Positions 8,552 through 17,585 of a DNA stretch of 64,000 bases are shown here, one piece after another. Position 1 is the first letter of the stretch. Every line of letters begins with the position of its first letter. Origin of the DNA: Pseudomonas sp. AN-1 (GTDB lineage: Bacteria > Pseudomonadota > Gammaproteobacteria > Pseudomonadales > Pseudomonadaceae). The stretch covers positions 930,001-994,000 of the forward strand of contig NZ_CP139195.1 of assembly GCF_034057115.1 (NCBI RefSeq), in the 5' to 3' direction. The notes under the pieces were generated by a model. That model searched no databases and was not told the DNA's origin. It saw nothing but the letters and a program-made list of their open reading frames with translations. The translations under genes and the position numbers were made by a program.

Positions 8552-9307
8552 TCAGTAACGCCAGGTCACGGACCAGGTCAGGGTATGGAAGTAGGCATTG
8601 GCAAACTCGTCGGAGATGCCGAAACGCCCGGTTCTTTCCGCGCCGCCCTGGATCCCCGGCATGTCGCCCACCCGGGTGAAGGCATAGTTGAAGTTGAGTT
8701 CGGTGTTCCGGTCGTAGGCATAGCTGAGACCCGACGCCAGGCGCCAGGTGGGCGCCATGGAGGCGGAGAAGGCCCGGCTGCCGTCGGTCAGCGCAGAGGT
8801 CTCGTAGCCCACCCCTGCCTGCAGAAGCAGTTTCGGGCTGGGCCGGTACTGGGTGCCGATCGCCAGGTGCCAGGTGTCGCGGTAGTTGCGCCTGGCCGCA
8901 ACGGCGCTCGCGGTGGCGGCATCCCACTCGACACCGGTTCGGCTGTACGCCGACCAGTCCTGCCAGCCGGCGCTGATCTGCACGACCCACTGCTCGCCCA
9001 GGGCCTGGTGCAGGCTGAGGGTCGCCGCCTGCGGCAGGTTCATGTCGGGCATCGGGGCGCTGCTCAGGCCGCGCGCATCCAGCAGGCTCGCTCGAGCCAG
9101 CGGCGGGTTGCCGGCACCCTGCTCGCCCGCCACCGGGAAGCTGTAGAACAGGCCGATGCGGGTGTCCTCGCGCAGCTGGTAGACCAGGCCGAGGTCGTCA
9201 GCGGCGGACGAGGGGGAGGACACGATGCTCCCGGCATTGGCCACGCCGGGGGTGGTCAGGCAGAGCAGGCTGCCTAACAGGGCCATGGGGTATCGCGGAG
9301 TGTACAT
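8552..9307 (-). CDS. Short FadL/OmpP1-like outer-membrane protein
   Basis: A 251-residue protein with a signal peptide (cleavage near GVANA, residue 25). The rest resembles the C-terminal beta-barrel strands of FadL/OmpP1/TodX transporters: MNLPQAATLSLHQAL, WVVQISAGWQDWS, YRDTWHLAIGTQYRPSPKLLLQAGVGYETS and a terminal aromatic TWRY typical of barrel proteins. Normal members have about 420-450 residues and an N-terminal hatch domain that plugs the pore; this one goes straight from the signal peptide into mid-barrel sequence. It is either an internally deleted relative or a reduced barrel. No frameshift is visible. Ligand unknown. Confidence 0.7.
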   Translation of the reverse strand: MYTPRYPMALLGSLLCLTTPGVANAGSIVSSPSSAADDLGLVYQLREDTRIGLFYSFPVAGEQGAGNPPLARASLLDARGLSSAPMPDMNLPQAATLSLHQALGEQWVVQISAGWQDWSAYSRTGVEWDAATASAVAARRNYRDTWHLAIGTQYRPSPKLLLQAGVGYETSALTDGSRAFSASMAPTWRLASGLSYAYDRNTELNFNYAFTRVGDMPGIQGGAERTGRFGISDEFANAYFHTLTWSVTWRY

Positions 9308-9505
9308 GGTGGCTTACCTGCGCAGCGTCTCTGCTCGCAAGCCCTGCGCTTGCGCTGCGAAGCGGCAGGGCAACTACAGGGTGGTAAAGCACCTTATCTA
9401 CTCTAGGCGAAGACCTGCGCAGGCACCGACTCCGCGCGCCCCGGCCGACAAAATACCGCCGGTCGACCCGGCCGCACACCCCTCCCCGGAGCGAAGCGGC
9501 CCGAA

Positions 9506-10132
9506 CTACTTGCCCGCGGTGAAGGCCGCATGGCTGTTGATCAGGTTGCGGTAGTCCGGAATGTGGCTGGAAAACAGCGCCGCCAGTCCCTCGACGTCGT
9601 TGCGCCAGTCGCGATGCAGCTCGCAGGCCACGCCGAACCAGGTCATCAGCTGCGCCCCGGCTGCCGCCATGCGCTGCCAGGCCGCCTGTCGGGTCACCTC
9701 GTTGAAGGTACCGGAGGCATCGGCGACCACGAACACCTCGAAGCCCTCGGCGAGGGCCGACAGTGCCGGGAAGGCCACGCACACCTCGGTCACCACCCCG
9801 GCGAGGATCAGTTGCCGGCGGCCGGTCGCCTTGACCGCCCTGACGAAGTCCTCGTTGTCCCAGGCATTGATCTGGCCCGGCCGGGCGATGTAGGGCGCGT
9901 CGGGGAACTGCGCCTTCAGCTCCGGCACCAGCGGGCCGTTGGGACCGCTCTCGAAGCTGGTGGTGAGGATGGTCGGCAGCTTGAAGTAGGCGGCCAGATC
10001 GGCCAGCGCCAGCACGTTGTTCTTGAAACGGTCCGGGTCGTGGTCGCGGACCAGCGACAACAGGCCGGTCTGGTGATCCACCAGCAGGACGGCGGCCTGC
10101 CTGCTGTCGAGACGCGTGTAGGGAGTGCTCAT
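9506..10132 (-). CDS. ycaC: Isochorismatase-like cysteine hydrolase (YcaC type)
   Basis: A 208-residue member of the isochorismatase-like superfamily, the same length as E. coli YcaC. The catalytic Cys is C118 in GVVTEVCVAFPAL, with the usual Asp in AVLLVDHQTGLL near the N-terminus. Start ATG 10132 is supported by CCAGGAGG 6 bp upstream; the longer open frame upstream is not needed. The physiological substrate of YcaC-type enzymes is unknown. It stands alone and is divergent from the OmpA-like lipoprotein gene. Confidence 0.85.
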   Translation of the reverse strand: MSTPYTRLDSRQAAVLLVDHQTGLLSLVRDHDPDRFKNNVLALADLAAYFKLPTILTTSFESGPNGPLVPELKAQFPDAPYIARPGQINAWDNEDFVRAVKATGRRQLILAGVVTEVCVAFPALSALAEGFEVFVVADASGTFNEVTRQAAWQRMAAAGAQLMTWFGVACELHRDWRNDVEGLAALFSSHIPDYRNLINSHAAFTAGK

Positions 10133-10422
10133 GATGACCTCCTGGCGAGGGCGGGATTGCAGGGGCTCGGTCGCATCGGCCCCGGTCGGCCGGTGGCACC
10201 GGCATAGGCGAACAAACACTCACGTTAGGTCAGGATCCGCGCGGCATGGCCCCCCGGGCACGGCCATTCGTCAGAAGGTCCGCCGCGGCCTGCGCCATCC
10301 GCGGCGCCGGGCGGCTCGTCATTTTGACAACCCCACATCCGGTGCAAGACTTGCTGCATTGCTCAGCCCGTTACGGCCGGCAAGACAAGTAGTACCTCCC
10401 GTTCCATCGAGGAGAACTGGCA

Positions 10423-11118
10423 ATGCATATCGCAAGAACAGCTGTACCCCTGGTACTGGCCAGCAGCCTGCTCACAGGTTGTGCCGGGCTGGTCCAGAGC
10501 GACTGGCCGCCCTGTGCGGCCGTCGGCGGTGTCACCGGCGCGGCACTGGGTGCCATCGAAAGCGCGGAATGGGCAGCCGGCGGCCTGGGCATCGGCGCCC
10601 TCACCGGCGCGGCCTACTGCTGGGTCCGCGGCGACGCCGACGGCGATGGCGTGGTGAACAAGGAAGACAAGTGCCCCGACACGCCGAAGGGCACCCCGGT
10701 GGACGCCACCGGCTGCCCGCAACCGGTCGCCGCCGCTCCCGCTCCTGCGCCGGAACCGATGCCCGCCGCCCCGGTACGTGTGGAGCTGGACGTCAAGTTC
10801 GACTTCAACAAGTCCGAGGTCAAGGAAGGCAGCAAGGTCGACATCAAGGCAGTGGCCGACTTCATGCGCGAGTATCCGCAGACCACCACCACCGTCGAAG
10901 GCCATACCGACTCGGTCGGCCCCGACGCCTACAACCAGCGGCTGTCCGAGCGGCGCGCCAACGCCGTGCGCGACGTGCTGGTCAACGAGTACGGCGTGGC
11001 GGCCGACCGCGTCGACGCTGTCGGCTACGGCGAAAGCCGCCCGGTGGCCGACAACGCCACTCCGGAAGGACGGGCTATCAACCGCCGAGTGGAGGCGGAG
11101 GTAGAGGCCCGGCAATAG
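10423..11118 (+). CDS. OmpA-family lipoprotein
   Basis: A 231-residue lipoprotein. The lipobox is LLTGC (Cys at residue 20). After a Gly/Ala-rich segment comes a calcium-binding type-3-repeat-like stretch (DADGDGVVNKEDKCPDTP), a short Pro/Ala linker, and a C-terminal OmpA/Pal peptidoglycan-binding domain (DVKFDFNKSEV, TTVEGHTDSVG, NQRLSERRANAV, AINRRVEAEV). It should tie the outer membrane to peptidoglycan without a barrel of its own. ATG 10423 has a GAGGAGAA Shine-Dalgarno. A TTGACA (10324-10329) lies about 95 bp upstream, but no convincing -10 is paired with it. Confidence 0.92.
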   Translation: MHIARTAVPLVLASSLLTGCAGLVQSDWPPCAAVGGVTGAALGAIESAEWAAGGLGIGALTGAAYCWVRGDADGDGVVNKEDKCPDTPKGTPVDATGCPQPVAAAPAPAPEPMPAAPVRVELDVKFDFNKSEVKEGSKVDIKAVADFMREYPQTTTTVEGHTDSVGPDAYNQRLSERRANAVRDVLVNEYGVAADRVDAVGYGESRPVADNATPEGRAINRRVEAEVEARQ

Positions 11119-11133
11119 ACCCTCGCCGATCTC

Positions 11134-11160
11134 CCGGGGGGTGGCCGCAACGCCCCCCGG
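11134..11160 (+). terminator. Possible GC-rich hairpin after the OmpA-like gene
   Basis: CCGGGGGG (11134-11141) pairs with CCCCCCGG (11153-11160). It lacks a T-run, so termination would be Rho-assisted at best. The remaining bases up to 11392 hold no gene that I can support. Confidence 0.3.
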
Positions 11161-11392
11161 CTACCGCCTTGCCGCCGGCCACGGCCGCCTTCGCCGCCCG
11201 CCCCGACCGTTCACCCCGACCGTTCGCCGGAGAATGCTCCGCCGCAGTGCTGCGTCACCTAGACTTGAGGAACGGTCGCGGACGCGCAGGACGTTCCGCT
11301 GGCGAGGCTGGCAAATCTGCGAAGGCTCCGCATGCAGTTTGCGAGGAGGGAAAGCGCAGCCCCTTGTGGTCTGCGGAGCAGGCAGTTCGTGC

Positions 11393-12580
11393 ATGAACAG
11401 CCCTGCGAACCCGGTTGCGAGAGTTCCGCTGACGAGCGGGCAGGCGCCGGCGAATCGGTTCATGGCCCCGGCGACCCCGCTGCTGTGCGCACTGATCGTC
11501 GTCCTGCTGACGGCGCTGAGCGGCTGCGCCACTCGCGAGCCGCCACCCCCTCCCCCGCCTGCGGTGGTAGTTCCGCAAAGCACCTGGATGCAGATCGACG
11601 GCGACATCGCGGCCGCGTCGCTGGACGCCCGGGCGCAGTCCTCGGATTACGCCCGCGACGTCATGCAGCGCTGGCGGGAGCGCATCTACCAGCGCACCGA
11701 CGAAGCGTTCATTCCCTGGTTTTCCGGCTACTGGACCCGCCAATGGCTGTCCATGAAGGTGACCTGGTACAAGCTGAACGCCGGGGGAGAAAGGGACCCG
11801 ACGGTCGAGCGTCTGGCTGCCTATCTGCAGGAGCAATACCACGACCGCGTGCTGGCCCCCGTCGCCCGGGAGATCAACCCCGACTGGATCACGGGACAGA
11901 CGGTGCAACTCTACATCCGCCTGCTCCGCGAACACCTGCAGGGCATGCCGCCACGCTACGGCGTTCCCCTGGACCAGTTCGACGGCCACCTCCAGGAGAT
12001 TCCCGCCATCGCGCTGGCACCGCCCCCCGCCCACAACGCGTCGCTCTACCAGCTTGCCCGCGCCGAACCCATCGACGGCCAGCCGGCCTATGCGGCCCTG
12101 GTCGCTCGCCTGCACAGCACGCCCGGACGCTCCGGCGACTGGACGACCGATGCCGGCATATCCTCCGTGGCGCGGCAAACCAGTGAAACGCTGGTGACCG
12201 AACTCACCACCCGGAGTGTCGCAGGCGCCATCTCGGCAGCGGTCGGACGGGTGGCAGGCATGCTGATTTCCTTGGGCACGACGGGCTTCACCGCCATGCT
12301 GCGCGAAAAACAGCGTCCGGAAATGGAGAACCAGCTGCGCCAGAACCTGCACGCCACCTTCGACGAGGAATGGCTCGATCTGCTGCACAACCCCGAGACC
12401 GGTGTGCTGGCCGGGGTCAACCACATCTCCGGACAGATCGAGAGCAGCCTCGCCGAGCGCGCCATGCAGCCGCTCCAGGATGAAGAGCCGGCAGCGCAGG
12501 CCGCGCCCGAACTGGAGGTGCAACCTCTGCAGCCACAACCCGAAGAGGGAAACGAGGACGCCACGTATCGGCTGTGGTAG
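11393..12580 (+). CDS. Uncharacterised lipoprotein
   Basis: A 395-residue predicted lipoprotein I cannot assign. From ATG 11393 the sequence has a 23-residue arginine-containing lead, then a hydrophobic segment ending in the lipobox LSGC. An in-frame ATG at 11462 would give a tighter signal peptide. After the Cys come a poly-proline run, a long alpha-helical globular part rich in Trp and Tyr (WFSGYWTRQW), a Gly/Ala/Ile hydrophobic stretch (SVAGAISAAVGRVAGMLISLG, roughly residues 275-296) that may associate with a membrane, and a Glu/Pro/Gln-rich tail. It follows the OmpA-like lipoprotein on the same strand, suggesting a shared envelope role. Confidence 0.75.
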   Translation: MNSPANPVARVPLTSGQAPANRFMAPATPLLCALIVVLLTALSGCATREPPPPPPPAVVVPQSTWMQIDGDIAAASLDARAQSSDYARDVMQRWRERIYQRTDEAFIPWFSGYWTRQWLSMKVTWYKLNAGGERDPTVERLAAYLQEQYHDRVLAPVAREINPDWITGQTVQLYIRLLREHLQGMPPRYGVPLDQFDGHLQEIPAIALAPPPAHNASLYQLARAEPIDGQPAYAALVARLHSTPGRSGDWTTDAGISSVARQTSETLVTELTTRSVAGAISAAVGRVAGMLISLGTTGFTAMLREKQRPEMENQLRQNLHATFDEEWLDLLHNPETGVLAGVNHISGQIESSLAERAMQPLQDEEPAAQAAPELEVQPLQPQPEEGNEDATYRLW

Positions 12581-12619
12581 CACGCGCCGCGCACCGATCC
12601 GGCCGCAGCGGCCTGCCCC

Positions 12620-13075
12620 TCACAACGGCAGGCTCACCTCGTCCTTCACCTCGCGCAGCACCACGCTGGTGTGCACGCTGGCCACCCCGGGCAGGCGGAA
12701 GATGCGCTGCTGCAGCACCTCGTCGTAGGCCTTGATGTCGCTGGTGACCACCTTGATCAGGTAGTCAGCCTTGCCGGTGGTGGCGTAGCAGGCGACGATC
12801 TCCGGGGTCGCGGCCACCGCCGCCTCGAACTCGGCGGTCACGTCACCGGCGTGGCGGCTCAGCGCCACCTCGGCGAACACGCAGTTCTGCAGGCCGACCT
12901 TCTCGCGATCCACCAGCACCGTGTAGCGGCGGATCACCCCCTCCTCCTCCAGCTCCTTGATGCGCCGCCAGCAGGGCGTGGTCGACAGGCCGACCCGCTC
13001 GGCGAGCTGCTGCATGGTCTGCCGGGCATCGCGCTGCAACTCGCGGAGCAGCTGGCGGGCGAACTTGTCGAGCAT
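12620..13075 (-). CDS. Lrp/AsnC-family transcriptional regulator
   Basis: A 151-residue Lrp-type regulator: N-terminal AsnC helix-turn-helix (LAERVGLSTTPCWRRIKELEEEGVI, about residues 24-48) and a C-terminal RAM/ACT-like effector domain (IVACYATTGKADYLIKVV). ATG 13075 with an AAGGAGA site just upstream. It is divergent from the 2-oxoacid oxidoreductase gene at 13212, and such pairs usually mean that the Lrp protein controls its neighbour in response to an amino acid or 2-oxoacid. The effector is not known from the sequence. Confidence 0.9.
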   Translation of the reverse strand: MLDKFARQLLRELQRDARQTMQQLAERVGLSTTPCWRRIKELEEEGVIRRYTVLVDREKVGLQNCVFAEVALSRHAGDVTAEFEAAVAATPEIVACYATTGKADYLIKVVTSDIKAYDEVLQQRIFRLPGVASVHTSVVLREVKDEVSLPL

Positions 13076-13211
13076 GGTATTCTCCTTTTGCCGATATGGC
13101 GATTCATTTTTTCTCGAATCTACCGCCATGCAGGGAAAAAGAGAAACAAAAAACCGCCTGCGCTGGGGAACACTATTCGCCACAGAACAACACCCTCGCA
13201 GGACAACAACA

Positions 13212-16200
13212 ATGACCCATGCGACCGAGCGCGCCAGCACCGTGCAGCTGCGCAGCGACTACCGCCTGAGCGACAGCCTCGAAGCCACCAGCGGCCAGAT
13301 CTTCCTCACCGGCACCCAGGCCCTGGTCCGTCTGCCGCTGATGCAGCGCGCCCTCGACCGCGCGCGCGGCCTCAACAGCGCCGGCTTCATCAGCGGCTAC
13401 CGCGGCTCGCCGCTGGGCATGGTCGACCAGGCGCTGTGGAAGGCCAAGCGCCTGCTGGCCGACAACCAGATCGAATTCCTCCCCGCGATCAACGAAGAAC
13501 TGGGCGGCACCGCGGTGCTCGGCACCCAGCAGGTCGAGTCCGATCCCGCGCGCACCGTCGACGGCGTGTTCGCCTACTGGTACGGCAAGGGTCCGGGCGT
13601 CGACCGCGCCGGCGATGCCCTCAAGCACGGCCACGCCTACGGCTCCTCGCCCAACGGCGGCGTGCTGATCGTCGCCGGCGACGACCACGGCTGCGTGTCC
13701 TCCTCCATGCCGCACCAGAGCGACCTGGCCTTCCAGGCCTGGAGCGTGCCGACCGTTTCCCCGGCGACCATCGCCGAATACCTGGAGTTCGGCCTGTACG
13801 GCTGGGCGCTGTCGCGCTTCTCCGGCGCCTGGGTCGGCTTCACCGCGCTGTCCGAGGTGGTGGAAAGCGGCTCGACCGTCGACCTGGACCGCATCCAGAC
13901 CCGCTTCGACGCTCCGGTGGACTACACCCCGCCGGCCGGCGGCCTGCACTATCGCTGGCCGGACCTGCCCTCGCTGCAGCTCGAAGCCCGCCAGGCCGAC
14001 AAGCTCGACGCGGTGCGCGCCTTCGCCAAGGCCAACAGCATCGACAAGACCATCGTCGCCTGCGAGCAGGCGCGCTTCGGCATCGTCACCTGCGGCAAGG
14101 CGCACCTCGACTTCCTCGAGTGCCTGCGCCGCCTCGACATCGGCCTCGACGACCTGGCTCGCGCCGGCATCCGCGTCTACAAGATCGGCCTGTCCTTCCC
14201 CATCGAGCCGAACCGCGCGCTGGACTTCGTCAAGGGTCTGGAAGAGGTGCTGGTGATCGAGGAGAAGGCGCCGGTGATCGAGCGCCAGCTGCGCGAGCTG
14301 CTCTACAACCAGCCGAGCGAGCTGCGCCCGCGCCTGCTCGGCAAGCAGGATGCCGCCGGCAAGCCGCTGCTCTCCGCGCTCGGCGAACTGCGCCCGTCGC
14401 GCATCATGCCGGTGCTGGCCGACTGGCTGGCGCGGCAGACCACCGGCCTCGACCGCCGCCACCTGGTTCGCGACTTCACCGCGCCGTCGCAGCTGAGCAA
14501 CCTGGCCGACGCCGTGCGCCGCTCGCCGTACTTCTGCTCCGGCTGCCCGCACAACAGCTCGACCAAGGTGCCGGAAGGCTCGCGCGCGCTGGCCGGCATC
14601 GGCTGCCACTTCATGGCCAACTGGATGGACCGCGAAACCAGCGGCCTGATCCAGATGGGCGGCGAAGGTGTCGACTGGGCCGCGCACTCGCGCTTCACCC
14701 AGGTGCCGCACGTGTTCCAGAACCTCGGCGACGGCACCTACTACCACTCCGGCTACCTGGCGATCCGCCAGTCGATCGCCGCCAAGGCCAACATCACCTA
14801 CAAGATCCTGTTCAACGACGCGGTGGCCATGACCGGCGGCCAGCCGGTGGACGGCACCATCACCGTCGACGCCATCGCCCAGCAGGTCACTGCCGAGGGT
14901 GCGCGCAAGGTGGTGGTGCTCAGCGACGACATCGCCAAGTACGACAGCCAGCGCGACCGTTTCCCGGCCAGCACGGCCTTCCACCCGCGCGAGGATCTCG
15001 ACAAGGTGCAGCGCGAGCTGCGCGAGACCTCCGGCGTCACCGTGCTGATCTACGAGCAGACCTGCGCCGCCGAGAAGCGCCGCCGCCGCAAGAAGGGCGA
15101 ATTCCCCGACCCGGACCGCCGCCTGTTCATCAACCAGGCGGTCTGCGAAGGCTGCGGCGACTGCGGCGTGGCCTCCAACTGCCTGTCGCTGGTGCCGCTG
15201 GAAACCGAGCTGGGCCGCAAGCGCCAGCTCGACCAGTCGTCGTGCAACAAGGACTACTCCTGCGTCAACGGCTTCTGCCCGAGCTTCGTCTCGGTCAAGG
15301 GCGGCCGCGTGCGCAAGGGCGTCGGCGCCCTGCAGGGCGAGGCCGGCCAGCGCGCCCTGGCCGAACTGCTGAACAACCTGCCGCGCCCGGCGGCCCACGT
15401 CTGGAACGCGCCCTACGACCTCTTGGTCACCGGCGTCGGCGGCACCGGCGTGGTCACCGTCGGCGCGCTGATCAGCATGGCCGCCCACCTCGAATTCAAG
15501 TCGGCCAGCGTGCTCGACTTCATGGGCTTCGCCCAGAAGGGCGGCGCCGTGCTGTCCTTCGTGCGCCTGGCCGACGTGCCGGAGCGCCTCAACCAGGTGC
15601 GCATCGACACCCAGCAGGCCGACGCCCTGCTCGCCTGCGACCTGGTGGTGGCCGCCTCCAGCGATGCCCTGCAGAGCGTCAAGCACGGCCGCACCAAGGT
15701 GATCGCCAACCGCCACGTGCTGCCCACCGCCGAGTTCGTGCAGAACCCGGACGCCAACCTGCAGACCGAAGGGCTACTGGAGAAGATCCGCCACGCCGTC
15801 GGCGCAGCCGGCCTGGAGCTGTGCGACGCACAGAGCCTGGCCCAGCGCGCCCTGGGCGACAGCATCGGCGCCAACATCCTGCTGATGGGCTACGCCTGGC
15901 AGGCCGGGCTGATCCCGCTGAGCCTGGAGTCGCTGCAGCGCGCCATCGAGCTGAACGGCGTCGCCGTGCCGATGAACCTGGCCGCCTTCGGCCTCGGCCG
16001 TCTCGCCCGCGCCAACCCGCAGGGCCTGCGCCAGCTGCTCAGCCGCAGCGCCGAGGTGGAGGAGTTCCGCCTGATCGAGGACTTCGACGAGCTGGTCGCC
16101 CACCGCGTGCTGCTGCTCACCGACTACCAGAACGCCGCCTACGCCCGCCGCTTCCGCGCGCTGGTCGACGAAGTGGCGAGCGCCGAACGCGCCCTGCTCG

Positions 16201-16817
16201 GCAAGGACGCCAAGCTGCGCCTGAGCCCGGCGGTGGCGCGCGGCTACGCCAAGCTGATGGCCTACAAGGACGAGTACGAGGTGGCCCGCCTGTACAGCGA
16301 CCCGGCGTTTCGCCAGCAGCTGGAAGCGCAGTTCGAGGGCGACTTCCGCCTGGAGTTCCACATGGCCCCGCCGCTGCTGTCGCGCCCGGGCGCGGACGGC
16401 CGCGCCCGCAAGATCACTATCGGTCCGTGGCTTGCCAAGGTCTTCCCGCTGCTGGCCAAGGCCAAGGGCCTGCGCGGCAGCGCGCTGGACCTGTTCGGCA
16501 AGACCGAGGAGCGGCGCATGGAGCGCCGGCTGATCGAGGAGTACGCCGCGCGCATCCGCGAGCTGCTGCCGCAGCTGAGCCAGGACAACCTCGACGCCGC
16601 CGTGCGCATCGCCGCGCTGGCCGAGGAGATCCGCGGCTACGGCCACGTCAAGCTGGCCAGCGTCGAGCGCGTCAGGGCTCGCGAGGCGCAGCTGCTGCAC
16701 GCCTTCGCCCCGCAGCGCTACGCCAAGCCGCAGGCTCCCAAAGCGACGGCGGTCGAGGCGATGCCGGTGCAGGTGGTGCACATCCAGCCGGCGAGGGCCG
16801 AACAGAATCCCGCTTGA
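13212..16817 (+). CDS. Indolepyruvate ferredoxin oxidoreductase, fused alpha-beta
   Basis: A 1201-residue fused IorA/IorB-type enzyme. These thiamine-diphosphate iron-sulfur proteins oxidise aryl-pyruvates (indolepyruvate, phenylpyruvate, 4-hydroxyphenylpyruvate) to aryl-acetyl-CoA. Visible: an N-terminal pyrimidine-binding domain (FISGYRGSPLGMVDQALW), a TPP domain (IGCHFMANWMDRETSG...DGTYYHSGYLAIRQS), a cysteine cluster CEGCGDCGVASNC plus CNKDYSCVNGFCPSF for Fe-S binding, and a C-terminal gamma/beta-type domain (LLVTGVGGTGVVTVGALI). ATG 13212 has AGGA 9 bp before it. It can draw on the same 2-oxoacids made by PhhC, giving an alternative to the homogentisate route. Confidence 0.92.
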   Translation: MTHATERASTVQLRSDYRLSDSLEATSGQIFLTGTQALVRLPLMQRALDRARGLNSAGFISGYRGSPLGMVDQALWKAKRLLADNQIEFLPAINEELGGTAVLGTQQVESDPARTVDGVFAYWYGKGPGVDRAGDALKHGHAYGSSPNGGVLIVAGDDHGCVSSSMPHQSDLAFQAWSVPTVSPATIAEYLEFGLYGWALSRFSGAWVGFTALSEVVESGSTVDLDRIQTRFDAPVDYTPPAGGLHYRWPDLPSLQLEARQADKLDAVRAFAKANSIDKTIVACEQARFGIVTCGKAHLDFLECLRRLDIGLDDLARAGIRVYKIGLSFPIEPNRALDFVKGLEEVLVIEEKAPVIERQLRELLYNQPSELRPRLLGKQDAAGKPLLSALGELRPSRIMPVLADWLARQTTGLDRRHLVRDFTAPSQLSNLADAVRRSPYFCSGCPHNSSTKVPEGSRALAGIGCHFMANWMDRETSGLIQMGGEGVDWAAHSRFTQVPHVFQNLGDGTYYHSGYLAIRQSIAAKANITYKILFNDAVAMTGGQPVDGTITVDAIAQQVTAEGARKVVVLSDDIAKYDSQRDRFPASTAFHPREDLDKVQRELRETSGVTVLIYEQTCAAEKRRRRKKGEFPDPDRRLFINQAVCEGCGDCGVASNCLSLVPLETELGRKRQLDQSSCNKDYSCVNGFCPSFVSVKGGRVRKGVGALQGEAGQRALAELLNNLPRPAAHVWNAPYDLLVTGVGGTGVVTVGALISMAAHLEFKSASVLDFMGFAQKGGAVLSFVRLADVPERLNQVRIDTQQADALLACDLVVAASSDALQSVKHGRTKVIANRHVLPTAEFVQNPDANLQTEGLLEKIRHAVGAAGLELCDAQSLAQRALGDSIGANILLMGYAWQAGLIPLSLESLQRAIELNGVAVPMNLAAFGLGRLARANPQGLRQLLSRSAEVEEFRLIEDFDELVAHRVLLLTDYQNAAYARRFRALVDEVASAERALLGKDAKLRLSPAVARGYAKLMAYKDEYEVARLYSDPAFRQQLEAQFEGDFRLEFHMAPPLLSRPGADGRARKITIGPWLAKVFPLLAKAKGLRGSALDLFGKTEERRMERRLIEEYAARIRELLPQLSQDNLDAAVRIAALAEEIRGYGHVKLASVERVRAREAQLLHAFAPQRYAKPQAPKATAVEAMPVQVVHIQPARAEQNPA

Positions 16818-16862
16818 GGCAAAGTGGTCCGGGCACATTCTTTGTCGGCGGTGCCCGGTTTG

Positions 16863-16896
16863 CCGCCCGTACCGCAAGGTACGGGCGGTTTTTTTT
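16863..16896 (+). terminator. Strong intrinsic terminator
   Basis: CCGCCCGTACC (16863-16873) pairs perfectly with GGTACGGGCGG (16878-16888) around a GCAA tetraloop, followed by eight T. It closes the oxidoreductase transcription unit. Confidence 0.95.
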
Positions 16897-16964
16897 GCTT
16901 CCCGGGAAAGCTTCCCGCTGTCTGGCCATACTTGGCCTGGCGCCAACGGACATGAGGCACGCCG

Positions 16965-17453
16965 ATGACACCGCTGACCACGCTCCCCCGCCTGACGTTG
17001 CTCGCCCTGCTGCTTGGCGCAGCCTCGTGCAACGTCCAGCAGCCCGTGCAGGTCATCGACCCGTCCTCGGCGTGCGAGCGGCTGAGAACCTCCTATCCAA
17101 GCGCACACGGGCTGGTGCTGTTTGCCGCCGATGCACCGCGCGCACGCTCGATCCCCTGGTGCTTTCCCGGCACACGCGGCTTCGGGGTGATCGGCTACAA
17201 CATCAACATTCCCGTTCAGCGTGCCGGCATGCTCGACATCGCCCTGTCCGAGATCCGGCCGCCCGTGCGCTTCGCCGCGGTGAGCATCGATGTCAGCTGC
17301 GCGGGCGACAGCACCGGCAAGCGCTTCGTGCGGCTGGGCTTCGGCACGCAGTGGTCCCTGCCCGTCGAGCCCGGCGACTACTGCATCAGCCTGATCACCG
17401 AGGAGAAGACCGTGCAGGACGTCTGGTTCACGCTGACGGTGACACGTCCGTAG
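16965..17453 (+). CDS. Small predicted lipoprotein
   Basis: A 162-residue protein of unknown function with a lipoprotein signal (LLALLLGAASC, Cys at residue 22). The mature part has several further Cys residues (SACER, PWCFPG, DVSCAG, DYCISL) that could form disulfides in the periplasm, and reads as mostly beta strand. It starts 68 bp after the terminator of the preceding gene, so it has its own promoter. No family recognised. Confidence 0.7.
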   Translation: MTPLTTLPRLTLLALLLGAASCNVQQPVQVIDPSSACERLRTSYPSAHGLVLFAADAPRARSIPWCFPGTRGFGVIGYNINIPVQRAGMLDIALSEIRPPVRFAAVSIDVSCAGDSTGKRFVRLGFGTQWSLPVEPGDYCISLITEEKTVQDVWFTLTVTRP

Positions 17454-17585
17454 CCGCCAGCACCTGTCCTGCGGACATGCGGCCGCAACCAACCTGCGTC
17501 GCCACGGTCAAACCGCTCGTAGCACAATGGGCGCAGCGCTGGCCAAAGCCACGCCGCCGACCGCGACCATCCTCGAGAGTGTCCC

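Noticed and set aside
10324-10352. Sigma-70 promoter before the OmpA-like gene
   Set aside because: TTGACA is present but the hexamer 17 bp downstream matches the -10 consensus poorly.
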